This document shows, in pieces, positions 1 through 12,129 of a stretch of 64,000 nucleotides of DNA. The notes under the pieces are model-generated. The model did no database searches. It was not told the DNA's origin and saw nothing but the letters and a program-made list of their open reading frames with translations. The DNA is taken from positions 1 through 64,000 of the forward strand of contig CAVRZO010000011.1 in the NCBI GenBank assembly GCA_963725615.1, read 5' to 3'. The stretch is from JAIQFF01 sp963725615 (GTDB taxonomy: Bacteria > Acidobacteriota > Terriglobia > Terriglobales > Acidobacteriaceae). Numbering within the stretch: the first letter of the stretch is position 1; the number at the start of each line of letters is the position of its first letter. Position numbers and translations under genes: made by a program.

Positions 1-263
1 AGCTGGACGACGTTAAACAACGCTATCCCGCGGACCACTATGTATTGGTGGACGACAAGATTCGCATTCTCACCGCGGTCAAGAAAGTGTGGGGAAGCGG
101 CGTCACTACGGTTTTCGTGCGGCAGGGACATTATGCCCTTGACCCCAAAATCATCGAGGCCTATCCTCCCGCTGACTTGAGCATCGAGCGTATCGGAGAC
201 CTCATGCAGTACGGGCTGGAAGACTTTATGGCCGCATCCAGCAAGAGTTTGGTTCGTGGCTGA
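1..263 (+). CDS. HAD-family hydrolase, 3' end only
   Basis: The reading frame is open from the left edge (codons from base 3) to TGA at 261-263, giving about 86 C-terminal residues; the start lies outside the window. The piece contains YVLVDDK, which fits the aspartate pair of HAD motif IV that binds Mg2+, followed by a lysine-rich helix and VTTVFVRQGHYALDP. I recognise this as the end of a haloacid-dehalogenase-like protein, but neither the catalytic Asp of motif I nor the cap domain is visible, so the substrate cannot be named. It lies just upstream of the GH63 gene on the same strand and may share its transcript. Confidence 0.6.
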   Translation, partial: LDDVKQRYPADHYVLVDDKIRILTAVKKVWGSGVTTVFVRQGHYALDPKIIEAYPPADLSIERIGDLMQYGLEDFMAASSKSLVRG

Positions 264-280
264 CCGGGCCTGAATCCTCT

Positions 281-2977
<2,697 letters not shown>

Positions 2978-2981
2978 CGCC

Positions 2982-4019
2982 ATGGCCCTGCGCAAACGGC
3001 TCCTGCTTGCGATATCGCTTCTGCTGGGTTTGATCGTAATCAGCACCACCGGATATCGCCTGATCGGCGGCCCATCCGTCAGCTTTCTCCAAGCCTTGTA
3101 CATGGCGGTCATCACCCTGGCCGGAGTTGGCTATGGCGAGATCGTGGACACCAGCCACAATCCCGCGCTGCGCATCTTCAACATCGGCATCGTGCTGTTC
3201 GGAGTGGCAATCACGGTTTATGTTTTTTCGGTGGTGGCCGCCTTCCTGGTGGAAGTGGAGTTCACCAACCCTTTCTGGAGGCGCAGAATGCAGCGACACA
3301 TTGACGAGCTTTCGGGCCACCACATTGTCTGCGGACTGGGAGACACCGGTCGGCATGCAGTGGCCGAGCTGCAGAAAACCATGACTCCGCACGTGGTCGT
3401 GGATCTCTCCGAGGAAAATATAAAGAAGCTGAAAGGGCTGCATCCCGAAGCCTTGGGCGACATGCTCTTCGTCGTTGGCGATGCTACGGAGGAAGATGTT
3501 CTGGAGAAAGCCGGCCTGAGCCGCGCCAAGGGGCTGATCGCCGCCCTGCCGCTCGATAAAGACAATCTGGTCGTGACCGTAATCGTGCGCCAGCGCTTCC
3601 CCAAGATGCGCATTGTGGCGCGCTCGGCGGAGCGCAAGTTTTCTGAACGCATGCTGCGCGCCGGGGCCAATTCCACGGTTTCGCCCAGTCACATCGGCGG
3701 TCTGCGTATGGCCAGCGAACTGATCCGTCCGCACGTAGTCGGATTCCTCGACACTATGCTGAAAGAGCAGGGCAGGACCCTGCGCGTAGAGGAAATCGAA
3801 GTAAAACCGACTTCACCGTGGGCAGGAAGCGCGCTGCACGCGCTGAACCTCAAGGGCCGTTACAACCTGCTCGTGCTTGGCCTGAAGCGTCCGCTGGCCG
3901 AGGGCTCAGATTTAATGATCAATCCGCCGGACAACTCGATCCTGGACAAAGAACAAATCATCATCGCGATGGGCGACGTAAAAGATATTCAGCGGGCCCG
4001 GCAAGATGCCGGGGCCTGA
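2982..4019 (+). CDS. Potassium channel with RCK (TrkA-N/TrkA-C) regulatory domain
   Basis: Inner-membrane two-helix K+ channel fused to a cytoplasmic NAD/ligand-binding gate. Residues 5-25 form the first membrane helix. A pore loop follows with the filter-like motif AGVGYGE (near residue 50), then a second helix at about 65-90 and a Rossmann TrkA-N domain from residue 112 (HHIVCGLGDTGRHAV). A TrkA-C-like domain ends the 345-residue protein (LRVEEIEVKPTSPWAG). The filter is a variant of TVGYGD. The ATG lies 4 bp after the GH63 stop, so the two are probably co-transcribed. Placement beside trehalose and mechanosensitive-channel genes suggests a part in osmotic adjustment; that is inference. Confidence 0.85.
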   Translation: MALRKRLLLAISLLLGLIVISTTGYRLIGGPSVSFLQALYMAVITLAGVGYGEIVDTSHNPALRIFNIGIVLFGVAITVYVFSVVAAFLVEVEFTNPFWRRRMQRHIDELSGHHIVCGLGDTGRHAVAELQKTMTPHVVVDLSEENIKKLKGLHPEALGDMLFVVGDATEEDVLEKAGLSRAKGLIAALPLDKDNLVVTVIVRQRFPKMRIVARSAERKFSERMLRAGANSTVSPSHIGGLRMASELIRPHVVGFLDTMLKEQGRTLRVEEIEVKPTSPWAGSALHALNLKGRYNLLVLGLKRPLAEGSDLMINPPDNSILDKEQIIIAMGDVKDIQRARQDAGA

Positions 4020-4021
4020 AC

Positions 4022-4085
4022 TGTCATCCTGAGCGCAGCTAGCCCATTCGCTTGCGAATGGGCTGGCGGAGTCGAAGGACCCCTA
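4022..4085 (+). repeat. TGTCATCC...GTCGAAGGACC intergenic repeat, forward copy
   Basis: Conserved flanks TGTCATCCTGAGCGCAGC and AGTCGAAGGACCCC enclose a perfect 10-bp hairpin at 4041-4064 (AGCCCATTCG, loop CTTG, CGAATGGGCT). A reversed partner lies at 4181-4236 and a third copy at 60769-60824. The element starts 3 bp after the K+ channel stop codon. Confidence 0.7.
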
Positions 4086-4180
4086 TAAGATCAACGACGG
4101 TTGGGGGAAAAGGGATTTTGACTCTCTGCGGCCTCTGCCGTCTCTCTCAATACCACAGGCCACGTGGCGCGCCGCCTATT

Positions 4181-4236
4181 GGGGTCTTTCGCCCGCGTAG
4201 CTGCTTCGCGAAGCGAAGCAGTCACTCCGGATGACA
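4181..4236 (-). repeat. TGTCATCC...GTCGAAGGACC intergenic repeat, reverse copy
   Basis: The minus strand carries TGTCATCCGGAGTGACTG at one end and a GAAAGACCCC block at the other, around a perfect 9-bp hairpin at 4201-4221 (CTGCTTCGC, loop GAA, GCGAAGCAG). With the copy at 4022-4085 it forms a large inverted pair between the convergent channel and GH57 genes, where it could act as a two-way terminator. Confidence 0.65.
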
Positions 4237-4246
4237 AACTTGAGGG

Positions 4247-6694
4247 TTAAGCGCTTACTGCTGCGTTAATCTGCACTTTTACTTTCAGCTTATCACCCAG
4301 CTTCACGAAGCCATCCAACCAGGCCCCGGCTTCGGCGTCTCCGCGCTCGGCTCGCTCTTTCATCTCGCCGGCTACTTCCCGCATCATCCGGTAGTAAGTA
4401 TTTTGGGCCTCCCACAAACCTACCTGGAAAGGCAGGCTTTGCACGAGTTCAATGGTTTCCTGCAATCGCGCGAGCAAGCCCGGTTCCATGGGATCGGCAA
4501 CGAATCGGGTGAACAACCGCTCTATCGTGCGGCGCAAAGCGAACTCCAGAGTCACGGCATCGGGGGTCACGCCGGTGCGCCGTATTTCTTCCAGGATTTC
4601 TCTCGACTTTTTCAGGTCGACCTCCTCGACGGAGAACGCGTCCAGCAGATCTGAGTTGAGCGTGAAGTCGACTGCCAGGCGGAAGCGCCTGGGCAAAGGC
4701 ACTCCCAGGTCGGTCACGAAGCGGATCAAGTGCGCATGCTCATCGTGGAAATTACGGTACAGCGCGCGCGCCTGGTTGGTTGCTTCTTCCAGGATGATGC
4801 CCAGTATTTTTCTTTGCTCATCGCGGAAAAGCAACCGCAGGGTGTAGGTGCCCGAGCTGAAGTTCTTCTCGATCAACCGAACCAGCTCAGCCAAATCGCC
4901 GCTGGAAAGGGCCTTGTCGAGTTCCGCATCAAGAGTGCGATACGCCTCGTCCCCCTGAAACTGCCGCACTCCTCCGATCACGCTATGGTCTGCGAGATGC
5001 AGGACGCCGAAAGTGAGCTGGTCCGACTCCCTTGTGATCTCAGAGGTAACCTCGGCCTGCCCCAGCACCACGCGTATTTTTCCCTGGCGCGAAGTCCGGT
5101 ATTCCATCCGGGCCACGTCGTAGCAGTAGATGCGGGTGTTCTGCCCGTACTCTTCAAACACAGAACTGACCGCATAGTGAGCCCCGACTTTTTGCAGATC
5201 CACCATCGCGGGCTGAACATAGCGCTCGTAAATGGATCGGCCATCGCCCTGTTCTGGAATATTGCTGCGGGCCTGGGCCAGCAAGTCGAGAAAGGGAGTA
5301 GCCAGATCCTCCCCGAACAATAGTCCGGCCAATTGCAGGGCACGCCCGGCGTACTGAATGACCTGAACGGTTTCTATACCGGAGACTTCGTCAAAGAACC
5401 AGCCACAGCTGGTGTACATCAGCATCAGGTAGCGTTGCAGTTCGAGCAGCTTTAGACCCGTGACAGTTTCCGCCGGCGAAAGCTCGCGCTTGGCCTGCAC
5501 GCTCATGAAGCGAACTATATTCTCGAGTGAACGGTCGAGCACCACATCGGCATAAGCATCCCGGGTTTGCCAGGGGTTCTCAAAGAGCTTCTTAGCCTCG
5601 GCCTCGTAGCGCGGAGCGACAGTGTCACGCAGCCAGTCGAACGCCTGACGCAGAGGCGCTCTCCAATGCTGGTTCCAGTCGCCGTGGCCGCCGGAGTTGC
5701 AACTGCAATCGCTTCGCCAGCGCTCGATCCCGTGGGCGCAACTCCACGAGGTGTTGCCGATGATCTTGGCTTCCATGGTGGGCGGATGTTTCTCGAGATA
5801 TTCCGCGTAGTTCGTCAGCTTGGCCAGTTGGCTGGTTTCGATATGGTGCAAAGCGAAGGCCAGCGCCATATCGCCGTAAGCGCGATGATGCCCGTAGGTC
5901 TCACCGTCAGTGGCGATATGGACCAGCTGCGGCCATGTGCGGGCGTCGGAAAATGCGCCGAGGAGACGGTCAGAGAATCGCTTGCCATCGGCCAGCAGAT
6001 CCTCAAACGCAATGGCGCGGGAAATGGGGCCGTCGTAAAAAAAGACGTTGATTGACTTTCCCGAACCTACGCGAACTGCGTACGCCATGGATGGATCAAT
6101 TCTGCCTCCATCCACCTTGCGCCAGACTCGTCCGCCGAGCGGCCTTACCCGTCCTGCCTGGTAGGGAGAAAGAATCGTGAACTTGATGCCGAGTTCCGCC
6201 AGGACTTCCAAAGTTTGGAGGTCTACAGCCGTTTCCGGCAGCCACATTCCCTCGGGATGGCGGCCGAATCGTTTTTCAAAGTCGCGGATACCCCAAAGAA
6301 TTTGCGTGTACTTGTCCTGACGGGTCGCCAGGGGAAGGATCATGTGGTTGTAGGCCTGCGCCACCGCCGAGCCATGGCCCGAGAAAAGCTGTTGGCTTTC
6401 GCGGTCGGCGGTCAGGATCGCTTCATAGACGGACGGACTTTTCTGCTCCATCCATGAAAGCAGGGTAGGACCGAAGTTGAAACTGATCTTCGAATAATTG
6501 TTGACGATCTGAAGAATTCTGCTGTCACCGTCCAGAATTCGCGAGGCGCTGTTGGGCGCATAGCACTCCGCTGTGACCCGCTCGTTCCAATCGTGATAGG
6601 GATAGGCGGAGTCCTGGTATTCCACCGCCTCCAGCCAGGCGTTTTCGCGTGGCGGTTGGTAGAAATGGGCATGAATACATACGTACCGTTCCAT
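4247..6694 (-). CDS. GH57-family glycosidase with DUF3536 C-terminal region (alpha-amylase or branching-type)
   Basis: An 815-residue enzyme of the GH57 fold, acting on alpha-glucans with retention. The N-terminus has the family's first motif (HAHFYQPPREN). MWLPETAVD carries the nucleophile Glu and ATDGETYGHH the acid/base Asp. A Cys-rich patch WRSDCSCNSGG and the long DUF3536 helical region follow to the end. The start ATG at 6694 is preceded by TTGGGAGACTTG with a good Shine-Dalgarno; a TTG 12 bp upstream is less likely. It is divergent from treY across a 398-bp gap. No glgB-type branching enzyme is seen in the window, so this gene might supply that step for the GlgE pathway, but amylase action is equally possible. 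Confidence 0.82.
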   Translation of the reverse strand: MERYVCIHAHFYQPPRENAWLEAVEYQDSAYPYHDWNERVTAECYAPNSASRILDGDSRILQIVNNYSKISFNFGPTLLSWMEQKSPSVYEAILTADRESQQLFSGHGSAVAQAYNHMILPLATRQDKYTQILWGIRDFEKRFGRHPEGMWLPETAVDLQTLEVLAELGIKFTILSPYQAGRVRPLGGRVWRKVDGGRIDPSMAYAVRVGSGKSINVFFYDGPISRAIAFEDLLADGKRFSDRLLGAFSDARTWPQLVHIATDGETYGHHRAYGDMALAFALHHIETSQLAKLTNYAEYLEKHPPTMEAKIIGNTSWSCAHGIERWRSDCSCNSGGHGDWNQHWRAPLRQAFDWLRDTVAPRYEAEAKKLFENPWQTRDAYADVVLDRSLENIVRFMSVQAKRELSPAETVTGLKLLELQRYLMLMYTSCGWFFDEVSGIETVQVIQYAGRALQLAGLLFGEDLATPFLDLLAQARSNIPEQGDGRSIYERYVQPAMVDLQKVGAHYAVSSVFEEYGQNTRIYCYDVARMEYRTSRQGKIRVVLGQAEVTSEITRESDQLTFGVLHLADHSVIGGVRQFQGDEAYRTLDAELDKALSSGDLAELVRLIEKNFSSGTYTLRLLFRDEQRKILGIILEEATNQARALYRNFHDEHAHLIRFVTDLGVPLPRRFRLAVDFTLNSDLLDAFSVEEVDLKKSREILEEIRRTGVTPDAVTLEFALRRTIERLFTRFVADPMEPGLLARLQETIELVQSLPFQVGLWEAQNTYYRMMREVAGEMKERAERGDAEAGAWLDGFVKLGDKLKVKVQINAAVSA

Positions 6695-7092
6695 CAAGTC
6701 TCCCAAGTTGTGGCCTCATTACGCGCGCGACGAGGGGCGAGTAGGGCACTCTGGATTCATACTTCCACTACTGTGTTCGGCCCGACGCTCTTTGCCAGGT
6801 TGTCAGGACAGGTTCCGAGAACAACCGTCCCGATTCCTTCTGCATCTTTGGGGAGTCGTCCCTTGCCGCTGGGTGAGGATAGGTTAACAGCAAGAGTCGC
6901 AAACTGCGCAATCGACCCGGTGCTTTGATGCGGAGTGCTCATTTGGGGTTCCGCAGAACCGGCACTATCTGTTTATACTTCATTCGGACACGAAGCAGGT
7001 TCCCGGCGCCAAATGAGGGAGCGGCTTCGCCGTTGTAGGCGCCTGCGCAGACTGTTTCATTTCATTGCAGCATCAGATTACGGCCGAGGCGA
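6695..7092. other. Divergent intergenic region between the GH57 gene and treY
   Basis: This 398-bp stretch must hold the promoters for both directions. A 61-codon minus-strand frame at 6757-6942 has no recognisable family and no clear ribosome site. TTTATACTT near 6971 resembles a plus-strand -10 box, without a convincing -35. Nothing else is identified. Confidence 0.4.
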
Positions 7093-10053
7093 TTGAGAGT
7101 GAACAGCCGAGCTTCACTGGAACCCGGATACGTCCCTTGTTCAACCTACCGTCTTCAACTTAACCAGCGTTTTACGTTTTCCCAGGCCGCCGCGGTGGTC
7201 GCTTACCTGCATGATTTGGGAATCACCGACTGCTACACCTCTCCGTTCCTGATGGCCCATCCCGGCAGCATGCACGGTTACGACGTCACCGACCACACTC
7301 GCTTCAACCCCGAAATCGGTTCCGAGGAACAATTCACCGAATTCGCGGAACGCCTGAAGCAGCGCGGCATGGGCCTGGTGGTTGACGTCGTGCCCAACCA
7401 CATGTGCATCACGCATCCGTCGAACCTCTGGTGGTGGGATGTGCTGGAGAACGGGCCCAGTTCGGACTATTCCCGCCACTTCGACATTGATTGGAACCCT
7501 CCCAAATCAGAGCTGGCCAACAAGGTCCTGCTGCCGTTTCTGCCTGACCAGTTTGGCCTGGTGCTGGAAAGCCAGTCCATTCGCGTGCTCTACGACGGCG
7601 GCGGTTATGCTCTGGACTCATTCGGTACACACTTTCCCCTGGCTCCACGTTCATGGGCACCGTTGCTGGAACGAACCCTGGTGAAGACGAAGGAAAAGCT
7701 TCCCGATACCGATGGGCACGTGCTGGAACTGGAGAGCATTATCACGGCGATCTCGCACCTTCCTCCGCGCGAAGACACTGAGCTGGCTAGAGTGCGGGAG
7801 CGGCAGCGGGAGAAGGAGGTCATCCGGCGCAGGGTGGCGGCCCTGGTCGAGGACAGCGATGTGGTCCGGATGAGTCTGAAGGAAGTATTGACTGTGATCA
7901 ACGGCAGCAAGGGAGATACTCACAGCTTCGACTCTCTGGAAAAGCTTCTGGACGATCAGGCTTACCGTTTGAGTTTCTGGCGCGTGGCGTCCGACGAGAT
8001 CAATTACCGGCGGTTTTTTGACATCAACGATCTGGCCGCGATCCGGGTGGAGAGCCCAGAGGTATTCGCCATCGTTCATCGTATTCCGTTTGAACTCATG
8101 CAGAAGTCGCTGGTGTCGGGAATCCGCATTGACCATCCTGATGGTTTGTTCGATCCCCTCCGTTATTTCGAGGATCTTCAGGCCCAAGCTCCTCTGCCTA
8201 ACCATGCTTCTGCGAGCGGCTCCGGAAACGGTTCCCGGCGCCGGGTTTACCTGGCCGCGGAAAAAATTCTGGTCGGCGACGAAGAGCTTCGCCCGGGCTG
8301 GGCCATCGAAGGAACCACCGGCTACGGCTTCCTCAACCTGCTCAACGGACTGTTCGTGGATTCGTCCAAAGCGCGCTTCTTCCAGCGCCTGTACAGGAAG
8401 TTCACGGGATGGTCGCAGAGCTACTCCGATCTGATCTATGAAAGCAAGCGCCTGGTCATGCAAGTCTCGATGTCCAGCGAACTCAACGTACTTTCGCGCC
8501 GTCTGGACCGGATTTCCGAGCAACATCGCCGCTCCCGCGATTTCACGCTGGAAAGTCTGCGCGACGCGCTGCGCGAAGTGATTGCCTGCTTCCCGGTGTA
8601 CCGGACCTACATCCGCACCGACACTCGGCATCCCGACGAACAGGACGAGCGTTACATCCGCGCATCCATTAAGACGGCGAAACGGCGCAACCCGGCCACC
8701 AGCGGTTCGGTCTTCGATTTCATTCAGGACCTGCTGCTGCTCAAAGATCCGGATAGCATCGGGGATGCCGACCGTGCTGACCGCCGTTTGTTTGTCATGC
8801 GTTTTCAACAGCTGACCGGACCAGTTATGGCAAAAGGGCTGGAGGATACCGCCTTCTATCGTTACTGTCCGCTGCTGTCGCTCAACGAGGTGGGCGGGTC
8901 GCCCGATAAGTTCGGGGTAGCGCTGGCGCACTTCCACGGCAAGAACGTGACCCGCCGCCAGTCGTGGCGTAATGCGATGCTAGCCAGTTCCACGCATGAC
9001 ACCAAGCGCAGTGAAGATGTCCGGGCGCGCATCAATGTGCTGTCAGAAATTCCGGCCGAGTGGTATCGGGCGATCCGCGCCTGGCAACGCTTGAATGAGG
9101 AGAAGAAAATCCAGGTCGCGGGTGAAGCCGTCCCCAGCGCGAACGAGGAGTACTTTCTCTATCAGACGTTGTTGGGCGCATGGCCACTGAACTCGATGGA
9201 CGCCGCTGGGTACGCAGACTTTGTCGGCAGAATCCACGGGTATATGGAGAAAGCCCTGCGCGAGGCGAAGGTGAACACCAGCTGGATCAATCCCAATACT
9301 GAATATGAAGCCGCGTTTCACACCTTTCTCGATTCCATCCTGGATCGTTCCGGCGGGAAGTTGTTCCTGGAATTGTTCGCGCCGTTCCAAACGAAAATCG
9401 CAAGAGCCGGAATCTTCAACTCGCTTTCCCAGACTCTGTTAAAGATAACAGCCCCCGGTCTTCCCGATTTCTACCAGGGAACGGAGGTCTGGAACTTCAG
9501 CCTCGCCGACCCGGACAACCGCCGCCCGGTTAACTACGATCAGCTCCAGGCGCAGCTCAAGCAGCTTCACGCTTCCGAGTCCGAGGATCCGGCTGCGCTC
9601 GTCGATCGGTTGGTTGCCCAGCCGGCCGACGGCAGTCTCAAACTTTATCTGACTCGCTGCGCCCTGCGCTTTCGCCGGGAGCATCGCGCATTGTTTGCCA
9701 AGGGAAGCTACCAGCCGCTGCGCGCCGCCGGAGAAAAAGGCAAGCATTTGATTGCCTTCGGCCGCTCCTTCCGCGGAACCACGGTCCTCGTGGTGGCAGG
9801 GCGCTTCTTTGCCCAGCTGGGCGCGGATCCAGGCGCTCCGTTGGGCGCTGGCGTCTGGGGCGATGCGGAAGTCGTCCTGCGCAAGCAGCTTCCATCCGGT
9901 CCTTACCGCGACCTGTTCACCGGGAAAACGGTCTCTCCAGTTCGGCGGGATGACGAAGTCGTTCTGCCGATTTCCGAAGCCTTTTCGCACTTGCCCATCG
10001 CCATGCTGGTTAATATTGATGCGAACAGCAAGGGTCAGGCCGATGACCAGTAG
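7093..10053 (+). CDS. treY: Malto-oligosyltrehalose synthase (TreY)
   Basis: Cytoplasmic GH13 enzyme that isomerises the reducing-end glucose of a malto-oligosaccharide into a terminal trehalosyl unit. The 986-residue protein has STYRLQLNQRFTF at the start, GLVVDVVPNHM (beta-3 region), RRFFDINDLAAIRVE with the catalytic Asp near residue 310, and GIRIDHPDGL. The C-terminal part has PGLPDFYQGTEVW and DPDNRRPVNY, all typical of TreY. The start is TTG at 7093; a GTG at 7099 is possible. Its stop overlaps the treZ start by 11 bp, indicating translational coupling. TreY/TreZ convert the product of the GlgE pathway, or other glucans, back into trehalose. Confidence 0.93.
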   Translation: MRVNSRASLEPGYVPCSTYRLQLNQRFTFSQAAAVVAYLHDLGITDCYTSPFLMAHPGSMHGYDVTDHTRFNPEIGSEEQFTEFAERLKQRGMGLVVDVVPNHMCITHPSNLWWWDVLENGPSSDYSRHFDIDWNPPKSELANKVLLPFLPDQFGLVLESQSIRVLYDGGGYALDSFGTHFPLAPRSWAPLLERTLVKTKEKLPDTDGHVLELESIITAISHLPPREDTELARVRERQREKEVIRRRVAALVEDSDVVRMSLKEVLTVINGSKGDTHSFDSLEKLLDDQAYRLSFWRVASDEINYRRFFDINDLAAIRVESPEVFAIVHRIPFELMQKSLVSGIRIDHPDGLFDPLRYFEDLQAQAPLPNHASASGSGNGSRRRVYLAAEKILVGDEELRPGWAIEGTTGYGFLNLLNGLFVDSSKARFFQRLYRKFTGWSQSYSDLIYESKRLVMQVSMSSELNVLSRRLDRISEQHRRSRDFTLESLRDALREVIACFPVYRTYIRTDTRHPDEQDERYIRASIKTAKRRNPATSGSVFDFIQDLLLLKDPDSIGDADRADRRLFVMRFQQLTGPVMAKGLEDTAFYRYCPLLSLNEVGGSPDKFGVALAHFHGKNVTRRQSWRNAMLASSTHDTKRSEDVRARINVLSEIPAEWYRAIRAWQRLNEEKKIQVAGEAVPSANEEYFLYQTLLGAWPLNSMDAAGYADFVGRIHGYMEKALREAKVNTSWINPNTEYEAAFHTFLDSILDRSGGKLFLELFAPFQTKIARAGIFNSLSQTLLKITAPGLPDFYQGTEVWNFSLADPDNRRPVNYDQLQAQLKQLHASESEDPAALVDRLVAQPADGSLKLYLTRCALRFRREHRALFAKGSYQPLRAAGEKGKHLIAFGRSFRGTTVLVVAGRFFAQLGADPGAPLGAGVWGDAEVVLRKQLPSGPYRDLFTGKTVSPVRRDDEVVLPISEAFSHLPIAMLVNIDANSKGQADDQ

Positions 10054-11917
10054 CCCAGCTGAACGAGGTTGGAGGCTTCAGTTTGGCGCATCGGTTCGCG
10101 GCGACAACACCACGGAGTTTCGGGTCTGGGCGCCAAACTTGCCCAACCTGGCAGTTCGTATCCTGGGAGAACGCCCGCGCACGATTCCCATGACGCGGTC
10201 CTTGAACTCAGAAGACTTCGAGCTCGTGGCCACAGTCCCGCACGTCAGCGAGGGGATGGACTACTTTTATGTCCTCGACGGCGAGCGGGCGCGTCCCGAT
10301 CCCGTTTCGAGGTGGCAACCGCGCGGCGTACATGGTCCTTCACGCGTTGTGAATCCCGCGTCGTTTCAGTGGTCAGACCAGGGCTGGACTGGAATACCGC
10401 TCAAGGATTTCATCATCTACGAATTTCACACCGGCACATTTACCCGGGAAGGAACTTTTGAGAGCGTCATTCCCCGCCTGCCGTATCTTCGGGATCTCGG
10501 CATCACCGCCCTCGAAATCATGCCGGTCGCGGAAGTTCCCGGAAATCGAAACTGGGGATACGACGGCGCCAGCCTCTACGCGCCCCAATCTTCGTACGGC
10601 GGTCCGACTGGGCTGAAGAAATTGGTGGACGCCTGCCACCAGCACGGCCTCGCCGTAGTTCTGGACGTGGTCTACAATCACCTAGGCCCCGAAGGGAACT
10701 ATGTTCCCGAGTTTGCTCCCTGCTTCACCGATACCCACCACACGCCCTGGGGAAAGGCGATCAATTTTGACGGGCCCGGGAGCGATGGCATTCGCCGTTT
10801 CATCATCGACAACGCTTTGTACTGGCTTACCGAATTTCATGTTGACGCGCTGCGGTTGGATGCCATCCACGGCATCTACGACTTCGGCGCTCGCCACGTT
10901 CTCGATGAACTGTCCGACGCTTTTCACAGTCAGGCCAAGCGGCTCAAGCGCCAGGCTTGGTTGATTGCCGAGAGCGACCTCGAAGATGTCCGTATCATCA
11001 ATCCGCGCTCCCAGGGAGGCTACGCGCTTGACGCGCAGTGGCACGACGACTTTCACCACGCTCTCTATGCCCTGCTCACCAACGAGCGGGAAGGTTTTCT
11101 CGTGGATTTCGGAGCGCTGGGCGACCTGTCAAAATCCATTCGCGACGGATTCGTTTTCGACTGGAAATATTCGCGCTATCGCCAGCGTCATCATGGCAGC
11201 TCCTCGAAAGACCGGCCCGGAGAACAATTCGTCGGGTTCATTCAGAACCACGATCAGATCGCCAATACCAGCCGGGGCAAACGACTGGCCAGCCTGGTTT
11301 CCGCCGGAGAGCAAAAATTGGCGGCGGTGCTCACGCTCTGCTCGCCTTTCTTACCGTTGCTGTTCATGGGAGAGGAATACGGAGAAACCGCTCCGTTCTT
11401 CTACTTCACCAGCTTCGAAGACCAAGGTCTGGCAAGTGCAGTGCGCGAGGGACGCAAGAGGGAACTGGGGTCGCACTACTCAGAGGGCGATTTCGCCGAT
11501 CCGCAAGCGCTGACTACGTTCGAGCGTTGCAAGCTGGATTGGTCGAAGCCTGCGACTTCACCTTATGCCGAAATACTGCGTCTCTACCGCGACTTGATTT
11601 CTTTGCGGAAGCGACACGCCTGCCTGGGAAACTGCCGTAAGGATCTCGCCGAAATACAGATTGATGAGAATGCGAAGACGTTCGTGATGAAGCGGCCTGA
11701 CCCGGCCGGCAGTAGCGCCCTGTTGATTTTCAATTTCTCCGCCGCAGCGCAGAGCGTTCCGATCGCAGGCGATTCCCAACCGTGGCGATTGCTCTTATGG
11801 ACAGGAGACCAAGTCTACGGTGGGAGCCCGGAACCGCGGCCGCTTGAAACTCTGGCCCCAGGCTCAACGTTCGCCATATCCCTGGCGGCATTTGAGGCCG
11901 TCATATACATGACTTGA
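10043..11917 (+). CDS. treZ: Malto-oligosyltrehalose trehalohydrolase (TreZ)
   Basis: GH13 enzyme that releases trehalose from the maltooligosyl-trehalose made by TreY. The 624-residue protein has an N-terminal CBM48-like beta domain (FGASVRGDNTTEFRVWAPN). The barrel follows with VVLDVVYNHLGPEGNY, the nucleophile in DALRLDAIH (about residue 268), the acid in IAESD (about 308) and FIQNHDQIAN (about 401). ATG at 10043 was chosen over a far upstream in-frame start because it begins at the conserved GWRLQFGA and overlaps the treY stop by 11 bp. All catalytic residues are present. Confidence 0.93.
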   Translation: MTSSPAERGWRLQFGASVRGDNTTEFRVWAPNLPNLAVRILGERPRTIPMTRSLNSEDFELVATVPHVSEGMDYFYVLDGERARPDPVSRWQPRGVHGPSRVVNPASFQWSDQGWTGIPLKDFIIYEFHTGTFTREGTFESVIPRLPYLRDLGITALEIMPVAEVPGNRNWGYDGASLYAPQSSYGGPTGLKKLVDACHQHGLAVVLDVVYNHLGPEGNYVPEFAPCFTDTHHTPWGKAINFDGPGSDGIRRFIIDNALYWLTEFHVDALRLDAIHGIYDFGARHVLDELSDAFHSQAKRLKRQAWLIAESDLEDVRIINPRSQGGYALDAQWHDDFHHALYALLTNEREGFLVDFGALGDLSKSIRDGFVFDWKYSRYRQRHHGSSSKDRPGEQFVGFIQNHDQIANTSRGKRLASLVSAGEQKLAAVLTLCSPFLPLLFMGEEYGETAPFFYFTSFEDQGLASAVREGRKRELGSHYSEGDFADPQALTTFERCKLDWSKPATSPYAEILRLYRDLISLRKRHACLGNCRKDLAEIQIDENAKTFVMKRPDPAGSSALLIFNFSAAAQSVPIAGDSQPWRLLLWTGDQVYGGSPEPRPLETLAPGSTFAISLAAFEAVIYMT

Positions 11918-11951
11918 CGCAGGCTAAGAGCCAAGTTTTCGGACCCGTTGT

Positions 11952-11978
11952 CTCATCTGGCTCCCCTGTCCAGATGAG
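11952..11978. repeat. Perfect 9-bp inverted repeat between treZ and glgE
   Basis: CTCATCTGG and CCAGATGAG form a perfect stem around a 9-base loop, 35 bp after the treZ stop. There is no T-run after it, so it is more likely an mRNA-processing or attenuating hairpin than a strong terminator. It supports placing the glgE start at 12130 rather than at TTG 11914. Confidence 0.5.
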
Positions 11979-12129
11979 TGTCGTGCTGGCGCACGCTCCG
12001 CCATGGCATGTGATAAATTTGAAAAACGGGCCAAATATCAGTGTTTTCTTACGTCGACGGGTTCTCGATGCACCCCGCCTGTCTTTAACCAATGGCCTGG
12101 AAATCAACGTTGGGAGGTCGGCACCACGA

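Noticed and set aside
6757..6942. 61-codon minus-strand frame in the GH57-treY gap
   Set aside because: No family, no Shine-Dalgarno, and it overlaps an open frame on the other strand. Kept only as a remark in the intergenic entry.
7651..8937. Minus-strand open frame of 428 codons inside treY
   Set aside because: Shadow of treY, with no recognisable family and no ribosome site.
11914..12129. Upstream extension of GlgE from TTG 11914
   Set aside because: The added 72 residues do not look conserved, a perfect hairpin lies inside, and ATG 12130 has a good Shine-Dalgarno.
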